Assembly (NCBI GenBank): GCA_030549775.1 | Contig: CM060177.1 | Span: forward strand, 88,445,236 to 88,509,235 | DNA from: Tamarix chinensis | Lineage: Eukaryota; Streptophyta; Magnoliopsida; Caryophyllales; Tamaricaceae | Reading direction: 5' to 3' | DNA length: 64,000 nucleotides | In this document: piece by piece, positions 23,979 to 36,700 of the stretch | Layout: every line of letters starts with the position of its first letter | How positions within the stretch are numbered: the first letter of the stretch is position 1 | Notes under the pieces: generated by a model | What the model saw: only the letters and a program-made list of their open reading frames with translations | Told to the model about the DNA's origin: nothing | Database searches by the model: none | Made by a program: the position numbers and the translations under genes

Positions 23979-26900
23979 TGTAATACCCTAAAAATTTAAA
24001 TTCAATAAATAAACCTTATTTAAAATATTTTAAATTTATTTAATTTAATTATTTTGTGGAATTTTGAGTATATAAAAATGGATATGAATATTTAATAAAT
24101 TAAAATAAATATTTTGTTATTTTATCATAATCATTTTATTTAAATAATTTTCCAAACCAATATTTTACTAAAATTCCCTTTTTGATCTAATATATTAAAT
24201 TATTAAATTAATTTACCTATTAAAAATATTAAATGCCATTATTGCAAACATAATTTTTTTTTATTTTCCCCCTTTTCCTTTTTCTTCCGTCTTTTTCCTT
24301 TTCTTCTCTTCTTCCTCTTTGGGCCGCTCGGCCTGCTTCCCTTCTTTCCCCTCACGCTGGGCCATCGACCCACTCCCTTTCTTCCTCTTCCTTCCCCTCA
24401 TGCCCAGCCCGTAGCACTATCTCCCCTTCTTTTTTCTTTCCTTTCTTCCCCCCGGTTGGGCCAGCCCAACTTCTTTTCTCCCCTTCTCCCTCATGTGCAT
24501 GGGCCGGCCTCCTTCCCTTCTTCCTCGCCCGGTTGGCCTGCCTTTTCTTTTCTCTTCTTCCTCTTCCCTCCTCCTCCATTCTCATTTGACGTTGCACACC
24601 ATGGCAACCTATTATAGCCGCTTGCAACCACCTACCTCCCCTTGCAACCCTACTCTTGCTCCCTCTCTCTCCCCCATCCCTTTCCCTTCCATTTTCAAGC
24701 CAAACACAACCCTCCCTCGAGTGGCCTTCTCTTTCCTTTTCTTCCCTTCCCTCTCCCTGCCACCCTACACTCGTCGACCTGCAACCCCCACCACCACCTA
24801 GTTGGCACCCCTACCTCCTCTACCCATTTTCTTCCCCCAAGCTTCTTCCTTCCCTACCTGTCGAGCCCTCTTTCCACCTTCTTTCCCTCTTCTCCCCTCC
24901 CTTGTTTTCACTTTGCTGCTTCCAACCATTGTTGTTGCCACCCAGCCAACCACTACAACCACCTCCTTGACACCCCCATCAACCTCCTTGCACCACCCCA
25001 TCACCCCCACTAGCCCCTGCAGCCTCCTTCCCTTCCTCTCTTTTCTTTCCTCTCCTTCTCGGCCTCCACCCTACAGCACCACTGTCCACTGCCCTCCTTC
25101 CTCTTCCTCTGCCTCCATAGCCACCAATCCACTCCCCAACACCTCCTCTACCACCCCACTTCCTCCCTTTGGCCGAAAATCCCCCAATAGCCCCTCCCTT
25201 CTCTTCTTCTTTTCCCTTCCTTCTTCTCTTCTGCCCAACCTTACACCCATTTTTCTAGCCCTACAACCACTGTCTTCGCCGCCCTAAGCCACCAATCATC
25301 CACCCTAACCACCACCTACACCTCTACTCCATCCTTGCACCCAGCCACCCCCATAACTCCTCTCCGCAAGCCCTCCACCTCACTCCAAAAATCCCTACCC
25401 AAAACACCCCTTCCCTTCTCCCCACTTCTCCCTCTTCGACCCTTCTTCCTTCCTTCTTGCATATAGTTCACATTGCTCATGTAGCATGAGTCTGCTGCCT
25501 CCCTTTAGAAAATTTTGCTAATAATTTAGAGGTATAAAAATGGTTAATATTAGTATATATTTAATTTAGCTTTTGATAAAATTTATTCTTTTGATTTTTC
25601 TACTTCTAATATGATAAATGCTTATATTATTTTTAGGTATTGATTTTACTAATACTCAAACCTTTAACTAGAGTACCAGTAAGGTTTGATCATTATACCC
25701 TACTAAAATGTATGGATATACGTATGCTAACACATTAGGGTTTTTAATATGATTTATATGCATGATATATGTTGTTAAGTATAATGTGTTTAGTAGCATA
25801 TGTTGATTGATGAAAAGAAAAATATGTTAATTTATGTATCATGTGTAGAAATAATGCTTTAAAAAATGGTAATTTATAAGAGTAAATGGGGTAAAATGGT
25901 AAATGGATAAGTAAGGAGGGCATTTTAGAAATTTTACATGGAAAGGGAATAACTTGGTAATTTTTGTGACTAAGAAAGTATTTTGGTAATTTGGCATAAA
26001 GGAAGGGTATTTTGGTAACTTTATGTAAAGGAAGGGTATTTTAGTAATTTGGCATAAAGGAAGGGTATTTTGGTGATTTGGTATAAAGGGGTATTTTAGT
26101 AATTTAACACAAAGGAAGGGTATTTTGGTAATTTGACACAAAGGAAGGGTGTTTTGGTAATTTGACATAAAGGAACATATTTTGGTAATTTGACATAAAG
26201 AAAGGGTATTGTGATAATTTGACACAAAGGAATGGTGTTTTGGTAATTTGACATAACGAAAGGGTATTTTGATAATTTGACACAAAGGAAGGGTGTTTTG
26301 GTAATTTAACATAAAGGAACATATTTTGGTAATTTGACATAAAGGAAATGTATTTTGGTAATTTGGCATAAAGAAAGGATATTTTGGTAAATTTGTAAAG
26401 TAAAGGGGTAAAATGGTAATCCGGTAAAGAAAAGGGGCATTTTGGTAATTTTGACATAAAGGAAGGGTATTTTGGTAATTTTTTAAAGGGGTAAAATGGT
26501 GATTTAATAAAGGAGAAGGGTAATTTGGTAGTTTGGCTTAAAGAAAGGGTATTTTGGTAAATTGGCATAAAGGAAGGGTAATTTGGTAATTTTGTAAGTA
26601 AAAGAGGCAAAATAGTAATTATAATCATTAAGAAGGGCAATTTGGTAATTTAACCCACCAAAAGGGCAATTTGGTGATTTTAATAAGAGGGGAAATGTGG
26701 TAATTTAACCAACCCAAAGGGGAAATTTGGTAATTTTAATAACTAAGAAGGGTAATTACCTAAGAGGGGCAATGTGGTAATTTAACCAACCCAAAGGCCC
26801 AATTTGGTAATTATAATAACTAAGAAGGGTAATTTGGTAATTTGACTAACCAAAAGGGCAACCTGGTAGATTTAATAAGTATGAAGGGTAATTTGGTAAT

Positions 26901-27362
26901 TCAAATAACCAAATGGGCAATCTAGTAAATGTAACAAGTATAAAGGATGATTTGGTAACTTAATAAGCCTAAGGGGAAATTTGGTAATTTAAACCAGTAT
27001 AAAGGATAGTATGGTAACTTAACAAACTAAAAGGGAAATTGGTAACTTAACAAGTATGAGGGGTAAAGTTGATGACTTAATGAGTATGGAGGATAATTTG
27101 GTAGTCTAACAAATACAATGGGTAATTTGATAATTATGCAAACATGAAGGGTGATATGATAATTTAGTAAATAAAAAGGGATGACTTGGTAATTTTACAA
27201 ACAAGGGGTATTTTAGTAATTTGTAGGATGATGGGGGTAAATTGGTAACTTGCATATAACATATCGATGGATTAAATGAGTCTCCTCAATAAGACATAAG
27301 TAATATTGAATAATAAGATAAGGGTATTTAGTAAGTCGGTGGGTATCATAAGTGAGTATTAC
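23979..27362 (-). mobile_element. Element E, 3' part (reverse strand)
   Basis: On the minus strand this is the distal part of an element with the C-type layout. It starts on the plus strand TGTAATACCCTAAAAATTT, then shows an AT-rich end, a pyrimidine tract (24258-24320), a GC-rich module (24320-25460) whose apparent frames are proline/serine-rich low complexity, a decayed hairpin near 25470, and a regular 29-bp minisatellite (25860-27240). Element D interrupts it at ATTAC (27358-27362). The remainder is 32395-33786; combined length 4,776 bp. The flanking duplication TTGGG/TTAGG has one mismatch. Confidence 0.8.
25860..27240 (-). repeat. 29-bp minisatellite of element E
   Basis: Units like AAAGGAAGGGTATTTTGGTA with ATTTGGCAT repeat with a period of about 29 bases, most regularly from 25970 to 26600, then decay to 27240. 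As 29 is not a multiple of three and the minus strand has no stop within the unit, translation cycles through all three frames, giving a long apparent protein of repeated YQNTLPLCQ / ITKIPFLCVK / LPKYPSFMPN phrases. I regard it as non-coding. Confidence 0.8.
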
Positions 27363-28094
27363 TGTAACACCTCAAAATTCACTACTTTTTTTTAAAGTGG
27401 AAGTAATTAAAATACTTAATTTAAAACCTGTAAATTCTGGAGATGTTACCGCCACACTTAGTACCAAACCGGTTCTCTCCGACCGTTCCAGTACCAAATG
27501 CTAAGGCTAAGAAAAGATTTACATTAAACTCAAACCAACAATTCATAAAAGAACTCGAAAGATCATTCATTAAAAATTAGAGTACGCGTAAAGAATCATG
27601 AATCAATAATAAGATAGAAATCAGAGTACGAAATCAAAATTTCTCGAAAGGAGTAATAGCTACAAACATTAATATTTAATTTCAAAAAATCCAAAACAAA
27701 AGGAATAACAAGGAGCAATAGAGGTTACATAAAGACTGAATATGGCCACAACTCTCTCGAACTTTGAGCCAAACATGCTCAATACTCAGCCCCACCGGAT
27801 ATCTCACCCATCTGCATAAAGTCAGAAGGGCATACTACTCGTGGGAATGAGCAACACCCATGAAAAGGGTGATTAGTACGCTACGTACTGAGTAAGGTAA
27901 CCGAGCACTAAGGCCTACACATAAGCACATAAATCATGCAGAAAAATAGAAGAACAAAATCATAAATACATATGATCAACCAGGTAAAAGTACGTACAAA
28001 GGCCCATGAATAATCTGGATTAATCACTTAATTAATCTCTTAGCAGAATCCGATTCACACCATGCCTTTTATCAATCCATGCGAGCATAGGAAC

Positions 28095-28530
28095 ACCCCA
28101 CTATTATAACCGGTGGGCCGATCACAATAGAGCATCATGCCCTAACTACTATTATTACCGGTGGATCGGTCACAATAGGGTCAAACCCTAATCACCATTT
28201 TAATCGGTGGATCGGTCACATATAGGGTAAAAACCCTAACCACTACTCCTAACCGGTGGATCGATTCGGTTCCTCCTCGCATGGTGTTCCACTGTAAGTA
28301 ATTAGTGTCTTTTATTTGCCTTAGCAAAACTCTGGTTTATTTTCATTGAGATCGGGATCCCCCACTATTATAACCGGTGGGCCGGTCACACATAGAACAT
28401 CATGTCCTAACCACTATTATTACCAGTGGATCAGTCACAAAAGGGTAAAACCCTAACCACTATTATTACCGATGGATCGGTCGCACATAGGGTAAAACCC
28501 TAACCACTATTACTGACCAGTGGATCGGCT
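28095..28530 (+). repeat. Two CCGGTGG clusters of element D
   Basis: Four units in 28095-28270 and about four in 28360-28530, of the form CACTATTAT-AACCGGTGG-(G/A)(C/T)CGGTCACA, with AGGGTAAAACCCTAAC spacers as in A. Confidence 0.75.
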
Positions 28531-29384
28531 GGTCCCGTCTCAATATCTTCCACTTTAAGTAATTAGTGTCTTAAATATTTTATTCAAAGGCTTTCACCAT
28601 GGACATGCACGAATCATAAATCATAAATTCCATATTCATCATCATACTTTATTCACCAAGTACACATGTGCTACCACCAAACCCTAGACATGCATGAATC
28701 GCTCCCTTTACACTTATCCTCTAATTCTACTTCACATCTCACTCTAGGGTTTTATCCCAAAACCCTAATTTAGGCCTTAACATCCCCTCTTACTCCACCT
28801 CACATCACCTAAATCATTTTAACACTCCACACATCACAAATCATCGATTCAATTCTCATAATTACACCTTAATCACCAAAAACACATGATACAACAAAAA
28901 CCCTAAGTAGCCACACCAAACCCTAATCAACCACCACAAACCATAATTAACCACTTGAAACCTTATTTAACCATAACAACCATAATTAGCCATTCCAAAC
29001 CTTAATTAACCACGACAATTCACAATTAGCCACTCCAAACCCTAGCTTCGTCTCCTACGTACCTAGATAATGTTCCACATATTATTTTCCATCCAAAGTG
29101 TTTAACTACCCAAACAACGCTTACATTACCTTCCTTACATCCCAAATTAACTTTTCATATGTAAATTTTACTCCCATGCAGACTTTACACATCCCATGCG
29201 ACCATTCAAACTTTTCATGCAAACCCTAAATTCCATGCAATCATTAACTCCCATGCAAAATCCTAACTCCACCACGCAACCCTAATACCACCACACAACC
29301 ATTAATACCACCATGCAAACCCTAATACCGCCATGTAAAACCCAAGATTCCGTCATACAATACCCTAAATTCAATCCACACAAA

Positions 29385-29640
29385 ACCAAAGATTCATCCA
29401 TACCATACCCTAGGATGGATTCTCTCATACAAAACCATCGATTAGATTCTTCCATATAAAACCATAAATCAGATTCTCCCATATAAAACCATAAATTATA
29501 TTCTCCCACATAAAACCATAAATTAGATTCTCCCAAATAGAACCATAAATTATATTCTCCCATATAAAACCATAAATCATATTCTTCTACAAAAAATCAT
29601 AAATTAGAATCTCTCATATAAACCATAAATTATATTCTTC
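29385..29640 (+). repeat. 27-bp minisatellite of element D
   Basis: The ATTCTCCCATATAAAACC/ATAAATTA phrase repeats about nine times. On the minus strand it reads as a repeated GESNLWFYM/GEYNLWFYM peptide, because 27 is a multiple of three; this is an artefact of the period. Confidence 0.75.
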
Positions 29641-30283
29641 CACCCATGAATCATTAAAATAATTAGGTCAACTCATCTCCCTTGATCAACCTCTTTCCCC
29701 ATTCTCCTTTTTCATCCTTTCCCCCACACAACCACATCAACATCCTCACATGCATGTCTTACAGGGTCACAACACATATCATCATATATAAGTAATACGC
29801 ATGCCATATAATAATACCAGAACATGCTTGAACTCCACGTCATACCATATATGAAATAATTACAATAATGAACATATGATACATAGCATGCGAAGCACAT
29901 AATGCATATAAGCACACAAAAGGCCTTAGCACCCCTTACCTAAAACGACACCGGTCTTGGAGCACGCTCTTACGCCTCCTTAGGGCTTTGACTGATCTCA
30001 CCTATTATGAGGAAAAAGCTAAAATTAGACTCCCTCCTATCAAACATACTATTAAACACTAACCTAATATAAGACTAGGCTTTTGATAAAATAATAATAA
30101 CAAAAATATGAAAAATAACATCAACATTAATATTAACAAGAATAATAAAAATAGTAACAATAATAATAATAAGGCATTACTCAAAAACAAAGTGAAGTAA
30201 GGGCTTCGACCCCTTTACCAAAATAATACTAATAATATTACTTGTAAATTAAATAACCAAATTTAGTAGTAGTAGTAGTAGTA

Positions 30284-30284
30284 C

Positions 30285-30357
<73 letters not shown>
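30284..30357. repeat. (TAA)n microsatellite in element D
   Basis: About 24 uninterrupted TAA/AAT triplets, preceded by a short TAG run (30265-30280). A palindromic (ATTATA)n-like stretch follows at 30437-30468. Confidence 0.9.
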
Positions 30358-30358
<1 letters not shown>

Positions 30359-32394
30359 GCAAAACTAATAGTAAATTAGTTGTGACATTAATAATGAAAT
30401 AATAATAATAGTAATTCAAAATAGTAAAATTAAAATAATTATAATTATAATTATAATTATAATTATAATAACATATTAATATTATTAATAGTAATAATAG
30501 AAATAATAAGAAGAATAATAATAAAGTCGAATTAAAAATACAATAGGGCTTCAGCCCTCAAAATAATAATAAAAAAACATTAATATTAATAACAATAATA
30601 ATACATATTAAAAATGGAAATAATAATAATGATAATAATAATAATAATAGGATTTATATTAGAATAATTGAAATAAAATAATTTTAAGGGTTATAAAAAT
30701 AGGGAAAATGGCTGAGAGGGTCTAGGGTTCAACCTTAGGCTGGCGGGAATAGGCGGCACCGGCGGTGGTGTACGGCGATGGCGGCAGTGGCCGGAAAAAG
30801 GGAAGAAAAGGGTAAAAGTTGGATGTTGGGAAAAAGATAGGGAGAATTAAGGTGGGAGTAGAGGTGTTTAGAGTTACCTAAAAGGAGAGGGACAGAATGA
30901 GGGTGGCGGCGCACGGCGGCGGCGGGTGGTGGCCGAATGGAGGAGAATAAGAAAGAGAGAGGAGGAGAGGGAGAAAGAGGAAAAGAGAGGTAGGGGAAGG
31001 TAGATGATGGTCTGTAGAACAATTTGGGAGGTGAAAGAAGCGGTGGAAGCGGCGGAAGAGGTGGTTAAAGGTGGTTCGAAGGGTGGCGGAGACAGAAAAA
31101 TAGGTTGATCGGGAAGGCTATTTCGCACAGCCGGGGTGGCTCGTACAGGAAGAATCGAGGCATATTGGACGTTTGGCTAGCTAGAGGGTGGTGCAAGGAA
31201 GATTTTGGTAGGTGGATTAGGTGGCTGCGTTGGACGACGGCGGCAGGGCTAGCGTCTAAAGTGGCGGCGGCGATAAGGGTCATTTTTCCGGGTAGGAATT
31301 AAAAGCTTGACACAGGGCTGTTATGACGGGTATTTATAGGCTTAAATGAAAGGTTAGGGTCTGTGGGTTGGCGAGGGGATAAAGGAATTAGGGTTAGGGT
31401 CATCGGAGACATTGGTTGGCCGGTGGCAGCAAAATTCGGGCAAGGGAATGCGCAGGAGAGAGAGAGCATCGCGCGATAAAAGGGAGAGATTTGGTTGGGT
31501 TGATGAGGCTACCGAAACAATGGGAAGAGAAAGGGAGGAAAAGGCAGGTTAAAGGGGCACGATCGGCGCAGAAAATCTTGGCTGGGCGGCAACGGAGGTT
31601 GTAGGTCGGCGTCGACGAGGCTGGGCAAATGTGAAGGAAGAAGAAAGGTGGGAAAACCATGCGGTTCGGGGAACAAGGAAAGAAAGAAAAGAAAGGGGAG
31701 ACTGGGCCGGTCGGCAGGGGTTAGGGTGCATTTAAATGAAACTCAGAGTTTCGATGCAAAAAGGGATGAAACGCAGCGCATCAAGGGGCGGAAGAAGGGT
31801 GACGAGTGCAGGCTGGGCCGTGCCAAAGAAGGAAGGAGGGAGGGAATTGAGCCGCGGGAGAGGCAGCCCAAACGGGGAAAAAAAAAGAGGAAAAAGAAAA
31901 AGAAGAAAGAAAGAAAAAGAAAGAAAAGTAAGAAAGAAAAAAGGAAAAAGGGAAAAAAGAAAAAAGAGAAAAATAATTATGTTGGGTATTTAAATTAATT
32001 AAAATATTTGGGACATTTAAAAATAATAATATTTAAACCCCTTTTTAGGCTAAATTAGGATTTTTAAAAGATTTTCCATAAATTCCATTTTAATTAGCAA
32101 ACCACCCTAAATTTCTCCAATTAAATTATTTATAAAATTAATATTAATTTAAAACTATTTTTTCATTATTATTTTAAATAAAATAATTTGTTTAATTAAT
32201 TTCTAAAATAAAACCATTAATTAGCTAGAATACCTAAAACTTTTCTAATAAAAATGTTTATTATTTTCTTCTTGAATACCCCTAATCAATTCCCTTTTGT
32301 TTTAATAAAATAATTTATTGAATTAAATTTTCCAATAAAACCTTATTTAAATATAATTTTTTTAAATTAGAAATTTTTGGGGCATTTCAATTAC

Positions 32395-33786
32395 AAGAAC
32401 ATGGCATAACCTATGGCTGGATGGATAGTTAAGGGTGTGATATGGTGTTTATATCATAATCATGTAAGAGGTGCCTGGTTGGTAAGTATGCATGGAATTG
32501 TATGTTAGATATGTTACAAGTATGTGTTAAGGTTTTATGTATGCCATGATCCTTGATATAGAATGCTTGATTCTATAACCGGTATATCTTTGTGTCTCTA
32601 GATTTGTGACCTTTTCCCTTCCCTCAAATTAATTAAATGGACCTATTGAATAAGACATGAATAAAGTACTAATTACATAAAGTGAAATGTTTTTGAGCCA
32701 GACCCATATCGATCCATGGGCATAATAGTGGCTAGGTGCAAGATGCCCTAGAGACTGATCCACTGGCAAATAATAGTGGTCAGGTGCGTTCTACCTTGAA
32801 ATATTTTCGATCAATCGGCTATAATAGTGGCAGATCCTAAGCTCAATAAACTAAACATTGGATGTAAATAAATTATGGGAAGACATTAATCACTTATAGT
32901 AGAACACTATGTGAGTAGGGGCTAGACCGATCCACCGACAAGAATAGTAACCAGTTGCGGGGTGCCCTAGAGATCGATCCACCGACGAATAATAGTGGCC
33001 AGGTACATTTTTCCCTACATGTTTTTGATCCATCAGATATAATAGTGGGGTTCCCACACTCACATGGATATAATTTGAGAGATGATGATTAATTAATGGC
33101 TTAAGACCAAAAGTATTGATTTCACCTTTGTGATCCATTGATATATTATAAGTTTAGCTTTGGTACCCGTCCCTGCTTGGGTATATGATAGAATTGCTAA
33201 GTACTTGAATTTTGTGTTGTGCTTTCCTTATTGTATGAAGTGTTGCATTGTGTATCAGCTCTTGAGTGGCTTCCAGTTATCTCTATGATACCGTATGTTA
33301 TCATGTTTATGTCGCTATGTGTGATGTGTTATATGTAGGCCCTATCTTTCAATTTGGTACAAAGGAATTACTTAGTACCATAGTAATAAAATGTTCCATT
33401 TGTGGGCCCCTACCTATTCAATGGGCAGTGTCCCTCGCAAGTTTATTGCAGGTGCTATTCAAGCGAGTATTGGGTAAGAGCGTAAGGATTGTTTGGGAAG
33501 ATTTTAGGGACCCTCCTTTCACCTTTTATTTCCTTGTTTACATTATTTTACTCCTGTAACCACTAATAGTGGGATTTTAGTCTTATAACAAAATTGATAT
33601 GCTACTCTGATTTAGTAAAAGTGAATTCATATGAATTGTATTTTGGTTCCTTTTAGCCTTAGCACTTGGTACTGGAACGGAAGGAGGAAATCCGTCTGGT
33701 ACTAAGTGTGATAGTAATATTCCCAAAATTTACGGTTTTTGCTTATGCTAATTTAAAAAAAAAATAGTTAATTTTGGGGTGTTACA
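32395..33786 (-). mobile_element. Element E, 5' part (reverse strand)
   Basis: Continues E after the D insertion and ends, on the plus strand, TTTTGGGGTGTTACA, the reverse complement of the family start. It holds decayed CCGGTGG clusters (about 32700-32835 and 32926-33050) and the stem arms CACTTGGTAC (33663-33672) and GTACTAAGTG (33699-33708). TTAGG follows (33787-33791), against TTGGG on the far side. Confidence 0.82.
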
Positions 33787-36700
33787 TTAGGTTGCCTATT
33801 AAGTAGAGATTATTCTTACATATTTAGCTCTATGTGCTCTTATTCTACTCACTTTATGTGGGTGCATCTTGCTGCGGCACCTCTTATATATTATGTTCCA
33901 CAAATGTCTCGTAGTATGCCTTCAACCTATATCTATAGGCTTTAAACTCATTTCTTATCTTCTAATTTTTAATATAGATAGAACCACAAAGAAAACACAT
34001 AAGTAACAATAAAAGGACTAACCCATCTAACATGCAACTTACCTTGATATAAGTGAAGTTGAGAATGACAAAGTGACACCTTTTGGCCCACAATAAATAA
34101 CTTTCCATGAACCATCTTATCATGGAAAGCTTTTATATTCTTTTTGTACTATGATTATTTGTTAGTTTTTTGTGACATAAGTTTGGTTGTGGAAGTTTGT
34201 GTTGGGATGAAGATTAACTAGTGTGTTTTAGGTTGGAAATTAGATTAGAGTTTCAGTTTACTATTTCTTTGAGTATGCTGTACTCAATTCAACTCTTTTT
34301 TTATATATAAATAATATATTTTCTTCTATTTCTTGTTTATGTTTTGATTATTCCTTTTGATATTGTTTTGGTTCTCATATCTTTGGGATCAAGAGCTAGC
34401 CATACCTAATATTTGAATATGAGTTGGTTTTAGTCTTTCTTCTAGTATGTGTTAGAAATAGATTATGTCTCTTATGTGTTGGATATGTCATTAACACCAT
34501 ATTGTTTTATTATTTAGCTTCCACAAAATGCTTTGAACATATGAATTTTTTTAGTATGAAAATGAGGTTGTTATACTAAAAGTGTATTTAAATCAATTAT
34601 CAATAAACCTGAATAATTAATTTTATTAAAAGAAATCACACAGACAATAAATTTTAGAGAATTATTATAAAAAAATAAGGTATTCGGCCCAAAATGAAAT
34701 CCAAACAATTCTTTCTTAATTATTCAAATTCATGTAATGGATATAAAATTGCATATATTCTAAAGCATGTTATAAAACAATTGACAAAAATAACTCAAAG
34801 GTCCAATCCAATTTTAAAGGCATAGACTACCCAATCAAGGTTTGAACCAAGATCCTAATTTGATTGAATTTAACTCATTTCTCAAATTAAGTTTCTTATC
34901 ATGGAATTAAACATTCATCAAGTCATATTATATAATCAATTGATCAAAATTTACTTAATCTGACAAATCCTAGCTATCCAGATATAACTCGGTTAAAAAT
35001 CTAAATCTTGTAAATCAACCACGTATATAGAAATTAAGATCAATCATCTAACTCATATATACATAATTAAACAACTAATTTAGCTTATAATAATCTAATT
35101 CATACAAATCGATTCAAAATAGAAGTTAAGGTTAGCATAATTATACCAAACATAATCAAGCTTAATTAGGCTTGTGTATTGTAGGGGAGACTTTAGTTGA
35201 GTTTGATGGAGGTTGAGCATCACTCATTGATGGCTAGACGATGTTGAAGATGGTCGGACTAGTAATGTGACCTAGTATTCAACTACTTACTGCTATGTGC
35301 CCTTGTTGTCGTATGTTTGCACTACTACTTACTATGATTATTACAACTAGACACCAATTTGTTGGAACCATCATTGGTGGATGTTATGGTGTGGGGGTGT
35401 GGCATCAAAGGAGGCTGAAGAGCAAAGGAGGCAAGGAGGTTGAAGTGCTTGATGCTAGGAGAGAAAAGAAGGAGAGAGAAAGTGATGGGGAAAAAAGAAT
35501 TAATTAGGGTGTTTGAAGAGATATTTTGCTTTTTTTTAATATTAATACACAAATAATTAAGATTTATAAAATAGCTAGATAATAAAAGGTATTATTTTTA
35601 TATAAAATTAATTTAATGGAAAGCATTTTGCAAATATTTGTAGAGAATAAAATTGATATAAAGCCCATTTAATGAATTTTAAAAAAATCTTTTGAATAAA
35701 ATGCTAGCGATAAATAGAATTTATATTATTTATGAAAATACATAATACAATCATAAAATAATATATAAAAATGCAAATAATAATATTATAATCAAGTTAT
35801 AAGCATCTAGGAATAATTTAAATAATTTTAAGAATAAAATTATTGTAAATGCAAAACTTGAGCTAAATAAACTTTAGAAACTTTTATATTAAATACTATT
35901 GTTGTCTTGATATTAAATCAATATGATTGATCCAAAAATTAATTAGGAAAATATTTTCCAAATCTCAATTAAACTCTTAGAAAATAAACACAAATTATTT
36001 TCGATATAAAATTAGAACAAGTTGCTAAAAAAATATATCTAAGCAGAATTTCCCAAGGTTTTGAAATCTCTTTAGAATCATAAATCTCACAATATAAACA
36101 TATAAAGACATAAATTAATAAGAAAAATGCAATTATGGGGGGGGGGGTTGATTTAAAGTATAAAAAAAGTAAATAAAAATAAAATATTGATGAATGTAAT
36201 AGTAATAATGATGTTAGGGGAGTTAATATTCACTACTAGATTAGGTCAAGAAATAACAAAAAAATCTTATGTTACCTATTAGTCATGATAAAGAGATTAA
36301 AAAAGTTGCAAGCCAATAATGGGTATATAAACTGGATATTAATTTCCTAAAGTGATTAATATAAACCAACGCTAATATGAAATTCTATTGAATTCTAGTA
36401 GTATAGTTGCACCATCAACTCTTATATTTAACTAGTTCCAAAGCATTGAGCACAAGTGAGAGGATGACAATCTAAGTACCCATACTAGTATAATTAAAGT
36501 GTCTAGCTGTATCCCTTCCTTTGACCCACATATATATAAAATTTCCATTACTCCGGTTAGAATTACAAAACTATTAAGTGAATTGATATTTAACCTAGCT
36601 ATAATGTATACAAATAAATTCTAGTATGTTTATATAGTTACCTATAAAACATATGATCCTACATACTATCACTATGAAGAAGAAAAAATAATACACACAC

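Larger units (their letters stand above)
27363..32389 (+). mobile_element. Element D: giant solo-LTR-like element nested in E, 5,027 bp
   Basis: It begins TGTAACACCTCAAAATTCAC and ends TTTTTGGGGCATTTCA with a perfect duplication ATTAC (27358-27362 and 32390-32394). Modules: stem arms CACTTAGTAC (27455-27464) and decayed GTACCAAATG (27491-27500); palindrome AGTACG-CTA-CGTACT (27875-27889); CCGGTGG clusters (28095-28270, 28360-28530); AAACCCTAA-rich DNA; 27-bp minisatellite (29385-29640); the block shared with A, B and F (29925-30010); TAA tract (30284-30357); GC-rich module (30740-31870); GTATTTATAGG (31330-31340); purine tract (31875-31975); AT-rich end. Layout and wording are closest to A and F. 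It is younger than E, which it splits. Confidence 0.87.

Noticed and set aside
24352..25287. Pro/Ser-rich open frames in element E
   Set aside because: They overlap in several frames and both strands of a pyrimidine-rich, GC-rich module; not gene-like.
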